64,000 bases of DNA from Saccharibacillus kuerlensis DSM 22868 (GTDB lineage Bacteria > Bacillota > Bacilli > Paenibacillales > Paenibacillaceae), in assembly GCF_000378145.1 (NCBI RefSeq), contig NZ_KB899277.1, positions 310,001 through 374,000 of the forward strand. The letters run 5' to 3'. A model generated the notes under the pieces. The model had not been told where the DNA came from. It worked only from the letters and a program-made list of their open reading frames with translations, and searched no databases. Below, one piece after another: positions 24,877 through 32,533 of this stretch (position 1 is the first letter of the stretch; each line of letters begins with the position of its first letter). The position numbers were made by a program, and so were the translations under genes.

Positions 24877-25914
24877 TTAGTTTTTAATGTTTTTACTCAT
24901 CTGTTCTTTTTCCGAACAATTCTTCATATTTTTTTGTACACTTTTATTATCAGGAAAAAGCAAATTATCAATTAAGACTCTGCCTTTTTGTTGATCTTCT
25001 TGTGACCAACTTTGATTCCATTCCTGTTGCGTCTCGGATATACTTCTTCCACTTAATGTCATTCTAATATCTTCATCCGCTTCAATCATCGCCTTCTTAC
25101 TCTGAATTATTCCTGGTTTCAAACAGCTAACACTATCTATAGCCCTTTGTAAGACAACATTATTTTGATTCTGTTTAATCAACACATATGGGTAATCAGC
25201 TTCAAATTCTGAATTGAATTTTTCAATTGCACTTGGAAATGTATCTTTATTCCATAAAACAACTAAAAACATAGCAGAAGCAAATCTTATAGTAACAACA
25301 TGATCGGCACGACGAATTTTCATTTTATCATGAGTAATTGATCTCCCACGTTTTCGATTAAATTGAATACCATTGATTAATATTGAAGGAGAATGAAGAA
25401 CATACAGTGGTTGATAAGAGCTAAGTGGGCTTGTAAGCAGCGCTTTATCTTCTCCAAAAGCTGTCATGTCGACGTGAATACCTCCAAATATCGAGACCGG
25501 GGGGAACCTATCTTGAATTTCATCTGAGATAATATATTGAATTTCATCATTAAACCAATCACTTTCAATTCCAGAACTTCGTATCGAATTATAAATTATT
25601 TTTAATAACCATCGTTGAAGGAGATGGTAATCATATTCCATATTAATAATTGAATCCTCGTTATACTTCTCCAAAAAATATTGTCGAATCAATCGTACTC
25701 CATAAGCGTCTAGTTTACCGAGCAAGTTATTATTACAGTTAGCACATACGTCCTTGATAGATTGTCCTTGGTTGTCTTTATACATTCTACTTTGGGTAGT
25801 TGTAGTATTAAAAGTCACATCCTGATCTGGATACATTTCTATTAGACCTGAAGGAATAATATGTTCTTTTGTAAAGCTTGGAGCTTGATTACCACAGTAA
25901 GAACACTCTTTCAT
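24877..25914 (-). CDS. HNH endonuclease-like protein (cassette gene)
   Basis: 345 residues. The N-terminus carries a zinc-finger/HNH arrangement: CSYCG at about 4-8, KEHIIPSGL near 18-26 and CANCNNNLLGKLD near 57-69, where EH, the second CxxC and N form the beta-beta-alpha metal site. The long C-terminal part is of unknown fold. It could be a restriction-type or phage-defence nuclease. ATG 25914 follows AAAGGAGAG. Bounded by repeats G and H, the longest unit of the array (about 1.2 kb). Strongly AT-rich. Confidence 0.7.
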   Translation of the reverse strand: MKECSYCGNQAPSFTKEHIIPSGLIEMYPDQDVTFNTTTTQSRMYKDNQGQSIKDVCANCNNNLLGKLDAYGVRLIRQYFLEKYNEDSIINMEYDYHLLQRWLLKIIYNSIRSSGIESDWFNDEIQYIISDEIQDRFPPVSIFGGIHVDMTAFGEDKALLTSPLSSYQPLYVLHSPSILINGIQFNRKRGRSITHDKMKIRRADHVVTIRFASAMFLVVLWNKDTFPSAIEKFNSEFEADYPYVLIKQNQNNVVLQRAIDSVSCLKPGIIQSKKAMIEADEDIRMTLSGRSISETQQEWNQSWSQEDQQKGRVLIDNLLFPDNKSVQKNMKNCSEKEQMSKNIKN

Positions 25915-25963
25915 AAAGTTAAACTCTCCTTTAGTTTTATTGATTACCTTCTGTTTTGCTGAT

Positions 25964-26064
25964 TTCCTATAACGTTCCTGTATTCACGACTCAGCGTATG
26001 CTGAGTGTCCGGCGAATGCCGGGCCAAGGACGGATGTCCGCAGCGTGAATATATGTTATAGGAA
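25964..26064 (-). repeat. Cassette-boundary repeat, copy H
   Basis: Arms TTCCTATAAC and GTTATAGGAA, mutually complementary. Hairpin 1 is CTCAGC-GTAT-GCTGAG, hairpin 2 is TCCGGC-GAAT-GCCGGG, hairpin 3 is GGAC-GGAT-GTCC; closing stem TATTCACG/CGTGAATA. One base shorter than the others near the right arm. Confidence 0.95.
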
Positions 26065-26087
26065 GTACAATTAGCTCTCTGAATTTT

Positions 26088-26789
26088 CTATTTCTTTTTC
26101 TTATCGAAATATTCTTTTCTTTTAATAATATTAAATGCTGATGGATATGCATCTTTTTCTAAAGGAGGGCGAATTTTAAAATAATCAATTTTCAAATCAT
26201 CATCTGTATTTAAAATAATGTAGCCTTCATCAGTTATTTCAAAAAGATTAGCGTCATACGCCACTTCATGTATAACGCACAAACATATTCCATTTTGAAC
26301 CTCTTCCTTCCCACCATCAGAAACAGGCCAAATATGAGCAGCTCTTAAAACAGTAGAATTGGTTATATTACAGATTGCACATTGATTATTATATAATTCT
26401 AGAATTTTGTTTCTAAATGGATTTTGCCTTCTAAGTGGCTTCAAAATACTAACTTCTTGCCATTCGCGTTTGTTTGGATAAGGTCTTCTAGCTAAAAAGG
26501 ATTCTTCTTCTTCTAAGATTAACTCTCCATTTTTATTACTTATGAAAGTTGGTAGCGAATCATACCTCAATTGAGACATATCAAGAAGTGGAGAAAATTC
26601 GCCAATGCGGATCATAACACGAATTTCATCAGTAGTATTATGATAAATTTTAAATATTATTGGAAAAACATCTTCTTCCCCCAATTCCTCAATTGCTTCT
26701 TTTTTAATCGCTTTGTTTCGTTTTTCTCGAATAGCAGCGTTATTCGCTTCTCTAAGTATATCTTTAGTAAAATATTTGTTTGATACCAT
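26088..26789 (-). CDS. HNH endonuclease (HNH_2-type) protein (cassette gene)
   Basis: 233 residues. The C-terminal half has CAICN near 140, then LRAAHIWPVSDGGKEEVQNG and LCVIHEVAYDANLFEI, the HNH_2 motif (A-H…N-G…L-C…H…D…F) found in restriction-type and defence nucleases. The N-terminal half is probably a recognition or accessory domain. ATG 26789 follows AAAAAGGAG; the frame opens one codon earlier at TTG. Bounded by repeats H and I, 22 bases from repeat I. The second HNH protein in adjacent cassettes. Confidence 0.82.
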   Translation of the reverse strand: MVSNKYFTKDILREANNAAIREKRNKAIKKEAIEELGEEDVFPIIFKIYHNTTDEIRVMIRIGEFSPLLDMSQLRYDSLPTFISNKNGELILEEEESFLARRPYPNKREWQEVSILKPLRRQNPFRNKILELYNNQCAICNITNSTVLRAAHIWPVSDGGKEEVQNGICLCVIHEVAYDANLFEITDEGYIILNTDDDLKIDYFKIRPPLEKDAYPSAFNIIKRKEYFDKKKK

Positions 26790-26811
26790 CAAAGTCTCCT
26801 TTTTACTGTAT

Positions 26812-26913
26812 TTCCTATAACGTTCCTGTATTCACGACCCAGCGCATGCTGGGTGTCCGGCGAATGCCGGACCAAGGACGTATGTCCACAGCGTGAATAT
26901 TATGTTAAATGAT
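26812..26913 (-). repeat. Cassette-boundary repeat, copy I
   Basis: Arms TTCCTATAAC and GTTAAATGAT. Hairpins CCCAGC-GCAT-GCTGGG, GTCCGGC-GAAT-GCCGGAC, GGAC-GTAT-GTCC; closing stem TATTCACG/CGTGAATA. First full copy in gene direction. Confidence 0.95.
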
Positions 26914-26934
26914 GTCGGATTCTTCCTGAAATAC

Positions 26935-27939
26935 TTACATATTATTTTGTTCTATTTCTAATAGAGAAATAAAATAATTTTGAGAGTTTTTAATGATCAA
27001 TTCATTAAATTCTTCAAGTAATTCAATTCCCATTGTCCCAACTATGATTTCGTTCGGATCACCCTTACAAATAGCACATAATATACGTGGTGTTACAGGA
27101 AAGTACATACCGTTAAACATCGAGTTATGAAATTCTGCATCAATCAGAGTGAACACCGGATTATCAGAAGTGTAGAAATAATTCTCACTTTCTGTAACAT
27201 AAAAAACTATAGTATATTGTCCTGCTAATTCAATCTCTTTGATAATATGGCTTTTTTCATCTTTATCTTGATATCCCATTAATTTTTTTTTGAAATAAGC
27301 CAAAGCAAATTGGTCTATTGCTTCCTCTGATATTTCACCATATTGTTCGACAAATTGAACCTCATTACGTTCAATCTCTTCGCTAATCATATCTCTATAA
27401 TATTGAATAGATTTCGGTGTTCTCCATTTTTGAGCTACTATAAAATTATGAAGCTGATTCAGATCATTACTACTTAAAGTTTCTTTCTTCTCGAAAATAA
27501 ATTTTTCAATTTTTTCTTTTAGTTCATTCCATCTATTTTCAATTTGATCCCATCTATGTTCTGTTGTAGTAATTCTAACTGTATCAATTTCATGTTTGAT
27601 TTGTTTCTTTCTTGCCAAGGTCTCGTCCTTATTAAAGATTTCCCACTTATCAAAAAAAGCGTATTGATTGGCATACTCATTAATGTCGTCAATAATTACT
27701 CCATTAATTTTAATAATATAGTCTTTAAGCTTTCCAAAAATACTTTCAATATCTTCAGGTGTAAGAATCAATTCATCCCTTACAGTCCGTGTATACAGAT
27801 TTGGGCTATAAAGGATACTATCAGTTTTGGAATGTTTATGGATTGATTTGTTTTTATTCAAAACATACAATTTATCATTCGAATCTGTCCAAGCTTTCAA
27901 ATAAGCTTGTGGTACATAATGCTGATTTCTATATGCCAT
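26935..27939 (-). CDS. DUF4238 protein (first cassette gene)
   Basis: 334 residues starting MAYRNQHYVPQAYLKAW, which matches the N-terminal hallmark of DUF4238 (NQHYVPQxYLK), and containing FIVAQKWRTP and TSDNPVFTL, also typical. Function unproven; the family is frequent in accessory and defence-rich regions. ATG 27939 is chosen because GAAAGGG lies 9 bases upstream and the hallmark follows at once; in-frame ATG 27948 and TTG 27957 are alternatives. It is the first gene after the candidate primary site. Confidence 0.75.
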   Translation of the reverse strand: MAYRNQHYVPQAYLKAWTDSNDKLYVLNKNKSIHKHSKTDSILYSPNLYTRTVRDELILTPEDIESIFGKLKDYIIKINGVIIDDINEYANQYAFFDKWEIFNKDETLARKKQIKHEIDTVRITTTEHRWDQIENRWNELKEKIEKFIFEKKETLSSNDLNQLHNFIVAQKWRTPKSIQYYRDMISEEIERNEVQFVEQYGEISEEAIDQFALAYFKKKLMGYQDKDEKSHIIKEIELAGQYTIVFYVTESENYFYTSDNPVFTLIDAEFHNSMFNGMYFPVTPRILCAICKGDPNEIIVGTMGIELLEEFNELIIKNSQNYFISLLEIEQNNM

Positions 27940-27978
27940 ACTAGTCATCCCTTTCAACAGTTTTATGTTTTATCCGAT

Positions 27979-28050
27979 TTCATTTAACGTCTTATTTACG
28001 AACTTCGTAAATCCCTTCACTCTGCGATATTCCCGAACTTCGTAAATTCC
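27979..28050 (-). other. Candidate primary (attI-like) site at the head of the array
   Basis: The left arm TTCATTTAAC (27979-27988) pairs with the end arm of the DUF4238 unit, but no cloverleaf follows. Instead there is a 19-nt palindrome ATTTACGAA-C-TTCGTAAAT (27994-28012), and its right half CGAACTTCGTAAAT(C/T)CC recurs as a direct repeat at 28034-28050. Paired inverted and direct repeats at the entry point recall the integrase-binding layout of integron attI sites. Functional role inferred. Confidence 0.45.
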
Positions 28051-28145
28051 ACAATATCACCGTTATTCCTGAAGCTGCTTGCCTTCTCAGTTTATCATCT
28101 ACTGGAAAATATGGGAATATGGATTTTAGATACCGAACTTTGCAC

Positions 28146-28187
28146 AAAAAAAGTCTCAAGATGAGTAATCATCCTGAGACTTTTTCA
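28146..28187. terminator. Bidirectional terminator after the ABC-F gene
   Basis: AAAAAGTCTCA..GATGA/TCATC..TGAGACTTTTT stem; transcription from the ABC-F gene should end before the cassette array. Confidence 0.9.
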
Positions 28188-28245
28188 TTAAATCTATGCA
28201 GCATTGAACCTGTACATACAGCTCATCGCCATCATTCTTGACCAG

Positions 28246-30210
28246 TTACTTACTCTGCTCGATCTGCTCCGCCAGTTCATTCAGATAAGCCCAACGTTCC
28301 ATGAGTTCTTCCAGCTTCTCTTCCGCAGCCTTATGCTGTTCCATCAGCTCTTGAAGTTTGGCCGAATCGCTGGCGGAACGTTCCATCTGCACAGCGAGGT
28401 CTGCGATTTTCTTTTCGGCCGCTTCAATTGAAGCATCAATGGTATCGTATTCGCGCTGTTCGTTAAATGTGAATTTGACCTTCTTGCCCGGAGTCGAAGC
28501 TGCCGGAGCACTCGCTGTTGCCGGGGCTGCAGGAGCCGGGGTTTGGACCGCGTCCATATCGGCCGAAGTCGCCAGACCTCCTTTGCCGCTCGATGACATG
28601 CCGTCTTTCAACGAACCACCGCCGGTACGCTCCATATATTCGCTGTAGTTGCCGGCATGGATCGCCACTTTGCCGCCGCCTTCGAATGCAAACAGCTTGT
28701 CACATACCCGGTCCAGGAAGTAGCGATCGTGAGATACGGTAATCATCACGCCAGGGAAATCGTCAAGGTAATCCTCAAGCACCGTCAGCGTCTGGATATC
28801 CAAGTCGTTGGTCGGCTCGTCCAGCAGCAGAACGTTCGGTGCCGTGATCAGAATCCGCAGCAGGTACAGACGACGGCGTTCGCCGCCGGACAGCTTACCG
28901 ATCGGCGTCCACTGCGCGGTCGGTGTGAACAGGAAACGTTCCAGCATCTGCGATGCGGTTACGGTGCCTTCGTCTGTTTTCACCGTCTCTGCAGCTTCTT
29001 TGATATAATCGATCGCCCGCATAGCTGGGTCCATCTCTGCCGGTTCTTGGCGGAAGTAGCCAATACGCACAGTCGAGCCTTGGTCGATCTGACCGCTGTC
29101 CGGCTCCAGATCGCCTGCGATCAAGTTCAACAGCGTTGACTTACCGCGTCCGTTCGGACCCACGATGCCAATCCGGTCACCGGGAACGGTCATATAATGC
29201 AGATCGTCGATCAGCAGGCGTCCTGCCAGCGATTTGCTGATATGATCGATTTCGAGCACTTTGCGGCCCAAGCGTGTAGACATACTCGCCATTTCCAGAT
29301 TGTCGTTTTTCTGCTGCGGCTTGTCATCCTGCAGCTGTTCGAAACGGTCGATACGCGCTTTCTGCTTAGTCGTACGGGCTTTGGCTCCGCGGCGAATCCA
29401 GGCCAGCTCTTTGCGCAGCAAATTCCGTCGTTTATCTTCGGTCGCCGATTCGCGTTCTTCGCGTTCTGCTTTCAACTCCAGGAAACGGGAATAGTTCGCC
29501 GTATAGCGGTGCATTTTGCCGTAATCCAGTTCTAGCATGACGTCTGCTACACGGTCAAGGAAGTAGCGATCGTGGGTCACCATAAGCAGCGCGCCCCGGC
29601 GCTTTTTCAGATACGTTTCCAGCCATGCTACGGATTCCGAGTCAATATGGTTGGTCGGCTCATCGAGGATCAGCAGTTCGGATGGCTGCACGAGTGCAGC
29701 TGCCAGCGCGACGCGCTTGCGCTGACCGCCCGAAAGCGAGCCCATCTTCGCATCGAAAATATCGAGTCCCAGCTTCGACAGCACGCTTTTGGCTTCGCTT
29801 TCGAGGCTCCATGCGTTCAGACGGTCGAGCTCTTGTCCCGTATCCATCAGCAGCTGCTGGAAGACTTCGGAGTTGGGATCTGTCTCAAACTTCAAGGTCG
29901 CTTCGCTGTAAGCCCGAGCAGCTTCCAATTCTTCGCCCTCGCCGTGCAGCAGCTGCTGCAGAACGGTCAGTTCTGGATCGAAATCCGGGTTCTGATCCAT
30001 ATAGCGGACACGAACCCCACCACTTTTGACGACCTGTCCGGAATCCGGCTGCTCAAGCCCTGCGATGATTTTGAGAAAAGTCGATTTACCTGTGCCGTTT
30101 ACGCCGACCAGACCGATCTTATCCTGATCTTCCATACCAAACGATGCTTCGTCGAACAGCACCTTTTCTCCATAACTTTTCGACACTTTTTCAACGGTCA
30201 TGATATTCAT
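28246..30210 (-). CDS. ABC-F family ATPase (YfmR/Uup-like)
   Basis: 654-residue soluble protein with two ABC cassettes and no membrane segments; ABC-F proteins bind the ribosome E site and aid stalled translation or antibiotic resistance. Walker A GVNGTGKST (35-43) and GPNGRGKST, signatures LSGGQRKR and LSGGERRR, Walker B LLILDEPTNHID and VLLLDEPTNDLD; the linker between them is charged and helical. An Ala/Pro-rich hinge (about 545-575) precedes a C-terminal coiled coil, as in Uup/YfmR. ATG 30210 follows AAGGGGG. Confidence 0.92.
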   Translation of the reverse strand: MNIMTVEKVSKSYGEKVLFDEASFGMEDQDKIGLVGVNGTGKSTFLKIIAGLEQPDSGQVVKSGGVRVRYMDQNPDFDPELTVLQQLLHGEGEELEAARAYSEATLKFETDPNSEVFQQLLMDTGQELDRLNAWSLESEAKSVLSKLGLDIFDAKMGSLSGGQRKRVALAAALVQPSELLILDEPTNHIDSESVAWLETYLKKRRGALLMVTHDRYFLDRVADVMLELDYGKMHRYTANYSRFLELKAEREERESATEDKRRNLLRKELAWIRRGAKARTTKQKARIDRFEQLQDDKPQQKNDNLEMASMSTRLGRKVLEIDHISKSLAGRLLIDDLHYMTVPGDRIGIVGPNGRGKSTLLNLIAGDLEPDSGQIDQGSTVRIGYFRQEPAEMDPAMRAIDYIKEAAETVKTDEGTVTASQMLERFLFTPTAQWTPIGKLSGGERRRLYLLRILITAPNVLLLDEPTNDLDIQTLTVLEDYLDDFPGVMITVSHDRYFLDRVCDKLFAFEGGGKVAIHAGNYSEYMERTGGGSLKDGMSSSGKGGLATSADMDAVQTPAPAAPATASAPAASTPGKKVKFTFNEQREYDTIDASIEAAEKKIADLAVQMERSASDSAKLQELMEQHKAAEEKLEELMERWAYLNELAEQIEQSK

Positions 30211-30359
30211 TGCCGTAATTCCCCCTTCGTCAGTCGCAGCACTTTATACTTCACCAGTCTACTGCGTCGCGATGCCTATCAAAAAGTCCGGTCCCCCGCA
30301 GCCCGCGGAAGCCCGGACATTCAAAGCCGGCTTCCGGAATACGGGATTTCGGGCCGCGC

Positions 30360-30938
30360 TTATTCGCTCAATTCCTTTTCGATGCCCTGAAGGAACAGCC
30401 GCACCGTCTGCTGCACCCGCTTCTCCAGCGCCTCGCGTGTAAAATCGCCTTCAAACAAAATGTCCATCTTCAAACGGTCCAGCATGCCGATATAAGCTTT
30501 CGCGTAAAAGTCCGGATCAGACATGCCCGATTCTTCCAGCACCTCTCGAACTGCCGCCATATAGCGAGTCAAAAATCCGTGCATCATCTGCATCAGTTCG
30601 GGATCGTTGTTGGGAGCATGGAAAAAGAGCTTGGTATGTGCTTTGCGTTCGTAATAATATTCCAGATGATGCTTCGCTACCTTTTGCAGTTTGTCCCGCA
30701 GACCGTCCGCATGTTTGATCTGGTAGTTCAGCTCCCGCAGGAAAGTTTCCCAGTCCCGTCTTGTTACGGCCGCAAACAGTTCTTCCTTGCTTTTAAAATA
30801 CAAATACATCGTACCCTTGGCGATTCCGGCATGTTCGGTGATATCGGAAATTTTCGTGTCATAGAATCCTTTTTTGCCAAACACCTCAAAAGCCGCGTCC
30901 AGAATCGATTCATGTTTCTCGCGCTGAGCTCCGCTCAT
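30360..30938 (-). CDS. TetR/AcrR family transcriptional regulator
   Basis: 192 residues with the N-terminal TetR helix-turn-helix (ILDAAFEVFGKKGFYDTKISDI, then GIAKGTMYLYFKSKEELF). A C-terminal ligand and dimer domain follows, resembling the YsiA/FadR-type acyl-CoA sensors only in general pattern; ligand unknown. ATG 30938 overlaps the stop of the DUF92 gene (ATGA), and GGGAGG lies 8 bases upstream, so the two are coupled. Confidence 0.9.
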   Translation of the reverse strand: MSGAQREKHESILDAAFEVFGKKGFYDTKISDITEHAGIAKGTMYLYFKSKEELFAAVTRRDWETFLRELNYQIKHADGLRDKLQKVAKHHLEYYYERKAHTKLFFHAPNNDPELMQMMHGFLTRYMAAVREVLEESGMSDPDFYAKAYIGMLDRLKMDILFEGDFTREALEKRVQQTVRLFLQGIEKELSE

Positions 30939-31756
30939 CCGAACCACCTCCCTGCCAAAATCATGACCGCGAGCGCCAACGCTCCTCCTGCCGCCGAAGA
31001 CAGCAGATTAACCGCATCGTTATTCATAAACGACCAGCCGCGATAACGTACGGTCGAGACTCCGCAGTGCATTCGGCTCTCCACGCTCTTGCCGCATTTC
31101 GGACAGCGGTACATGACCTGTACGGTTGCGCCCAGATACGAGTCGACAAATGCACCGAGCGTTCCGCCCAGCGCTCCTGCCGGAATCCACGCCCACAGCG
31201 GCCAATCCGGTCCGTTATTGGTCCACAGCAGCAGCACCGCAGCCGCCGTACCGATCATCCCTGCGCCCACGACTGCAGCCGCGCTGCCGCGCATCGACAC
31301 CCCGCCGGACGTTCCCGCCGGAAGCGGCTTCCAGGTTACGATCGAACGCGGAAGCTTACGGCTGAGGCTGCCCCACTCTGTCGCCCATGTGTCGGCCGTT
31401 ACCGTTGCCATTACGCCGACAAAGGCTCCGAACCAGATTGGCGAAGGCCAAAAATAATTACCTAGACACAGCAGCATGCCGATCCCGCCGTTGGCCATAA
31501 CCTGTACAGCGTCCCGGCGTCCCGATTTCTCGTACATCTGTTCCGCCTGCCGCTTCTCTGCCTGTTTCACTTTGGACAGCACGCTCGAAGTGATAAAAAA
31601 GAGCAGCAGCAGACCAAACCAGAAGATGTCGCCCGCTCCGTAATAGATCGTACCCATAACGACAGCCGCGATCGCTCCGGATGCTGAGAGCGACCGCTTG
31701 GCATAGGCGGCGCCCGCCACGAGGCAGGCGCCGATTAATCCGATAATCCAATCCAC
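30935..31756 (-). CDS. DUF92 integral membrane protein
   Basis: 273 residues, about six membrane segments. Family hallmarks are SASGAIAAVVMGTIYYGAG, GVMATVTADTWATEWG, GTSGGVSMRGSAAAVVGA, GTLGAFVDSYLGATVQ and a CxxC…C zinc-like insert (YRCPKCGKSVESRMHCG). DUF92 is distantly related to phytyl-phosphate kinases, so a CTP-dependent lipid-phosphate kinase is possible. It precedes a TetR regulator with a 4-base overlap and follows the FAH gene by 36 bases. Confidence 0.88.
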   Translation of the reverse strand: MDWIIGLIGACLVAGAAYAKRSLSASGAIAAVVMGTIYYGAGDIFWFGLLLLFFITSSVLSKVKQAEKRQAEQMYEKSGRRDAVQVMANGGIGMLLCLGNYFWPSPIWFGAFVGVMATVTADTWATEWGSLSRKLPRSIVTWKPLPAGTSGGVSMRGSAAAVVGAGMIGTAAAVLLLWTNNGPDWPLWAWIPAGALGGTLGAFVDSYLGATVQVMYRCPKCGKSVESRMHCGVSTVRYRGWSFMNNDAVNLLSSAAGGALALAVMILAGRWFG

Positions 31757-31792
31757 TTGATGACACGCCTCCCGCGCAGCGGCAGCGCCCGT

Positions 31793-32413
31793 CTAGCCGA
31801 CGGTGCAGCCGCCCCACTTTTCTTCATTCCAATATAATTCCAGCACGTCTCCGGCCTGCGTTGGTCCAACGCCTTCCGGTGTACCCGTATAGATCAGATC
31901 TCCTTCGCCAAGACCGTAATGTTCGCCAATATAATCAACCAATGTCTGCAGATCGAAGATCATATTCCGGATATTGCCGCGCTGCACGGTCTCACCGTTC
32001 TTGCGCAGCGAGAACCAGCCTTCGTTCAACGCTTCAAAACCCGGGAATTTGCTTTCCTGAGTGAGCGGAGCGGAGTTTCGGAAGCCTTTGGCCGCTGTCC
32101 ACGGATGGCCCTTCGCCTTGATCTTCGACTGCACATCGCGCAGCGTGAAGTCGATGCCCAGCGCAACCGATCCGACGATATCTTCGACCTTGATGCCCGG
32201 CTCGTAAGCCCGGCCGATATGCAGCACAAGCTCCGCTTCGTAATGGATCTCGCCGCTGTTCTGCGGCAGATTGACCGTACCGTCATTCATTGCGCAGACC
32301 GCATGGGAAGGCTTGAGGAAAATCATCGGTTCCGACGGCACGTCATTGCCAAGTTCTTCGGCGTGCTTCTTGTAGTTGCGCCCTACGCAGTACACATTCG
32401 TTACAGCTATCAT
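31793..32413 (-). CDS. Fumarylacetoacetate hydrolase family protein
   Basis: 206 residues of the FAH fold: NVYCVGRNYKKHAEELGN, IFLKPSHAVC, HYEAELVLHIGR (metal-binding E-x-E), GIDFTLRDVQ, GDLIYTGTPEGVGP. Members hydrolyse C-C bonds of diketo acids or decarboxylate oxaloacetate; the substrate is unknown here. The frame is open to 32464, but GAAGGTGG lies 8 bases before ATG 32413, the selected start. First gene of a probable three-gene unit with DUF92 and TetR. Confidence 0.88.
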   Translation of the reverse strand: MIAVTNVYCVGRNYKKHAEELGNDVPSEPMIFLKPSHAVCAMNDGTVNLPQNSGEIHYEAELVLHIGRAYEPGIKVEDIVGSVALGIDFTLRDVQSKIKAKGHPWTAAKGFRNSAPLTQESKFPGFEALNEGWFSLRKNGETVQRGNIRNMIFDLQTLVDYIGEHYGLGEGDLIYTGTPEGVGPTQAGDVLELYWNEEKWGGCTVG

Positions 32414-32533
32414 CGCAAATACCACCTTCGTTTTCATATAGTCACATGTCGTATAGCCGCACACTCCGCAAATCCCTGACTGCCGATTGATTGCTGTAAT
32501 AGGAAAAACGGATTTGCAGTCTTCTCCAATGCT

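Noticed and set aside
20211-26913. Repeat array considered as CRISPR
   Set aside because: Spacing of 0.6-1.2 kb with whole genes between the repeats, long structured repeats and no cas genes.
20211-26913. Repeats considered as simple rho-independent terminators or REP-type elements
   Set aside because: No T-tracts follow the hairpins, and the per-unit arm complementarity needs a recombination origin.
28022-28060. Pc-like promoter reading into the array (TTGTGG-17-AATATC on the minus strand)
   Set aside because: Only about three matches per hexamer; not strong enough to list.
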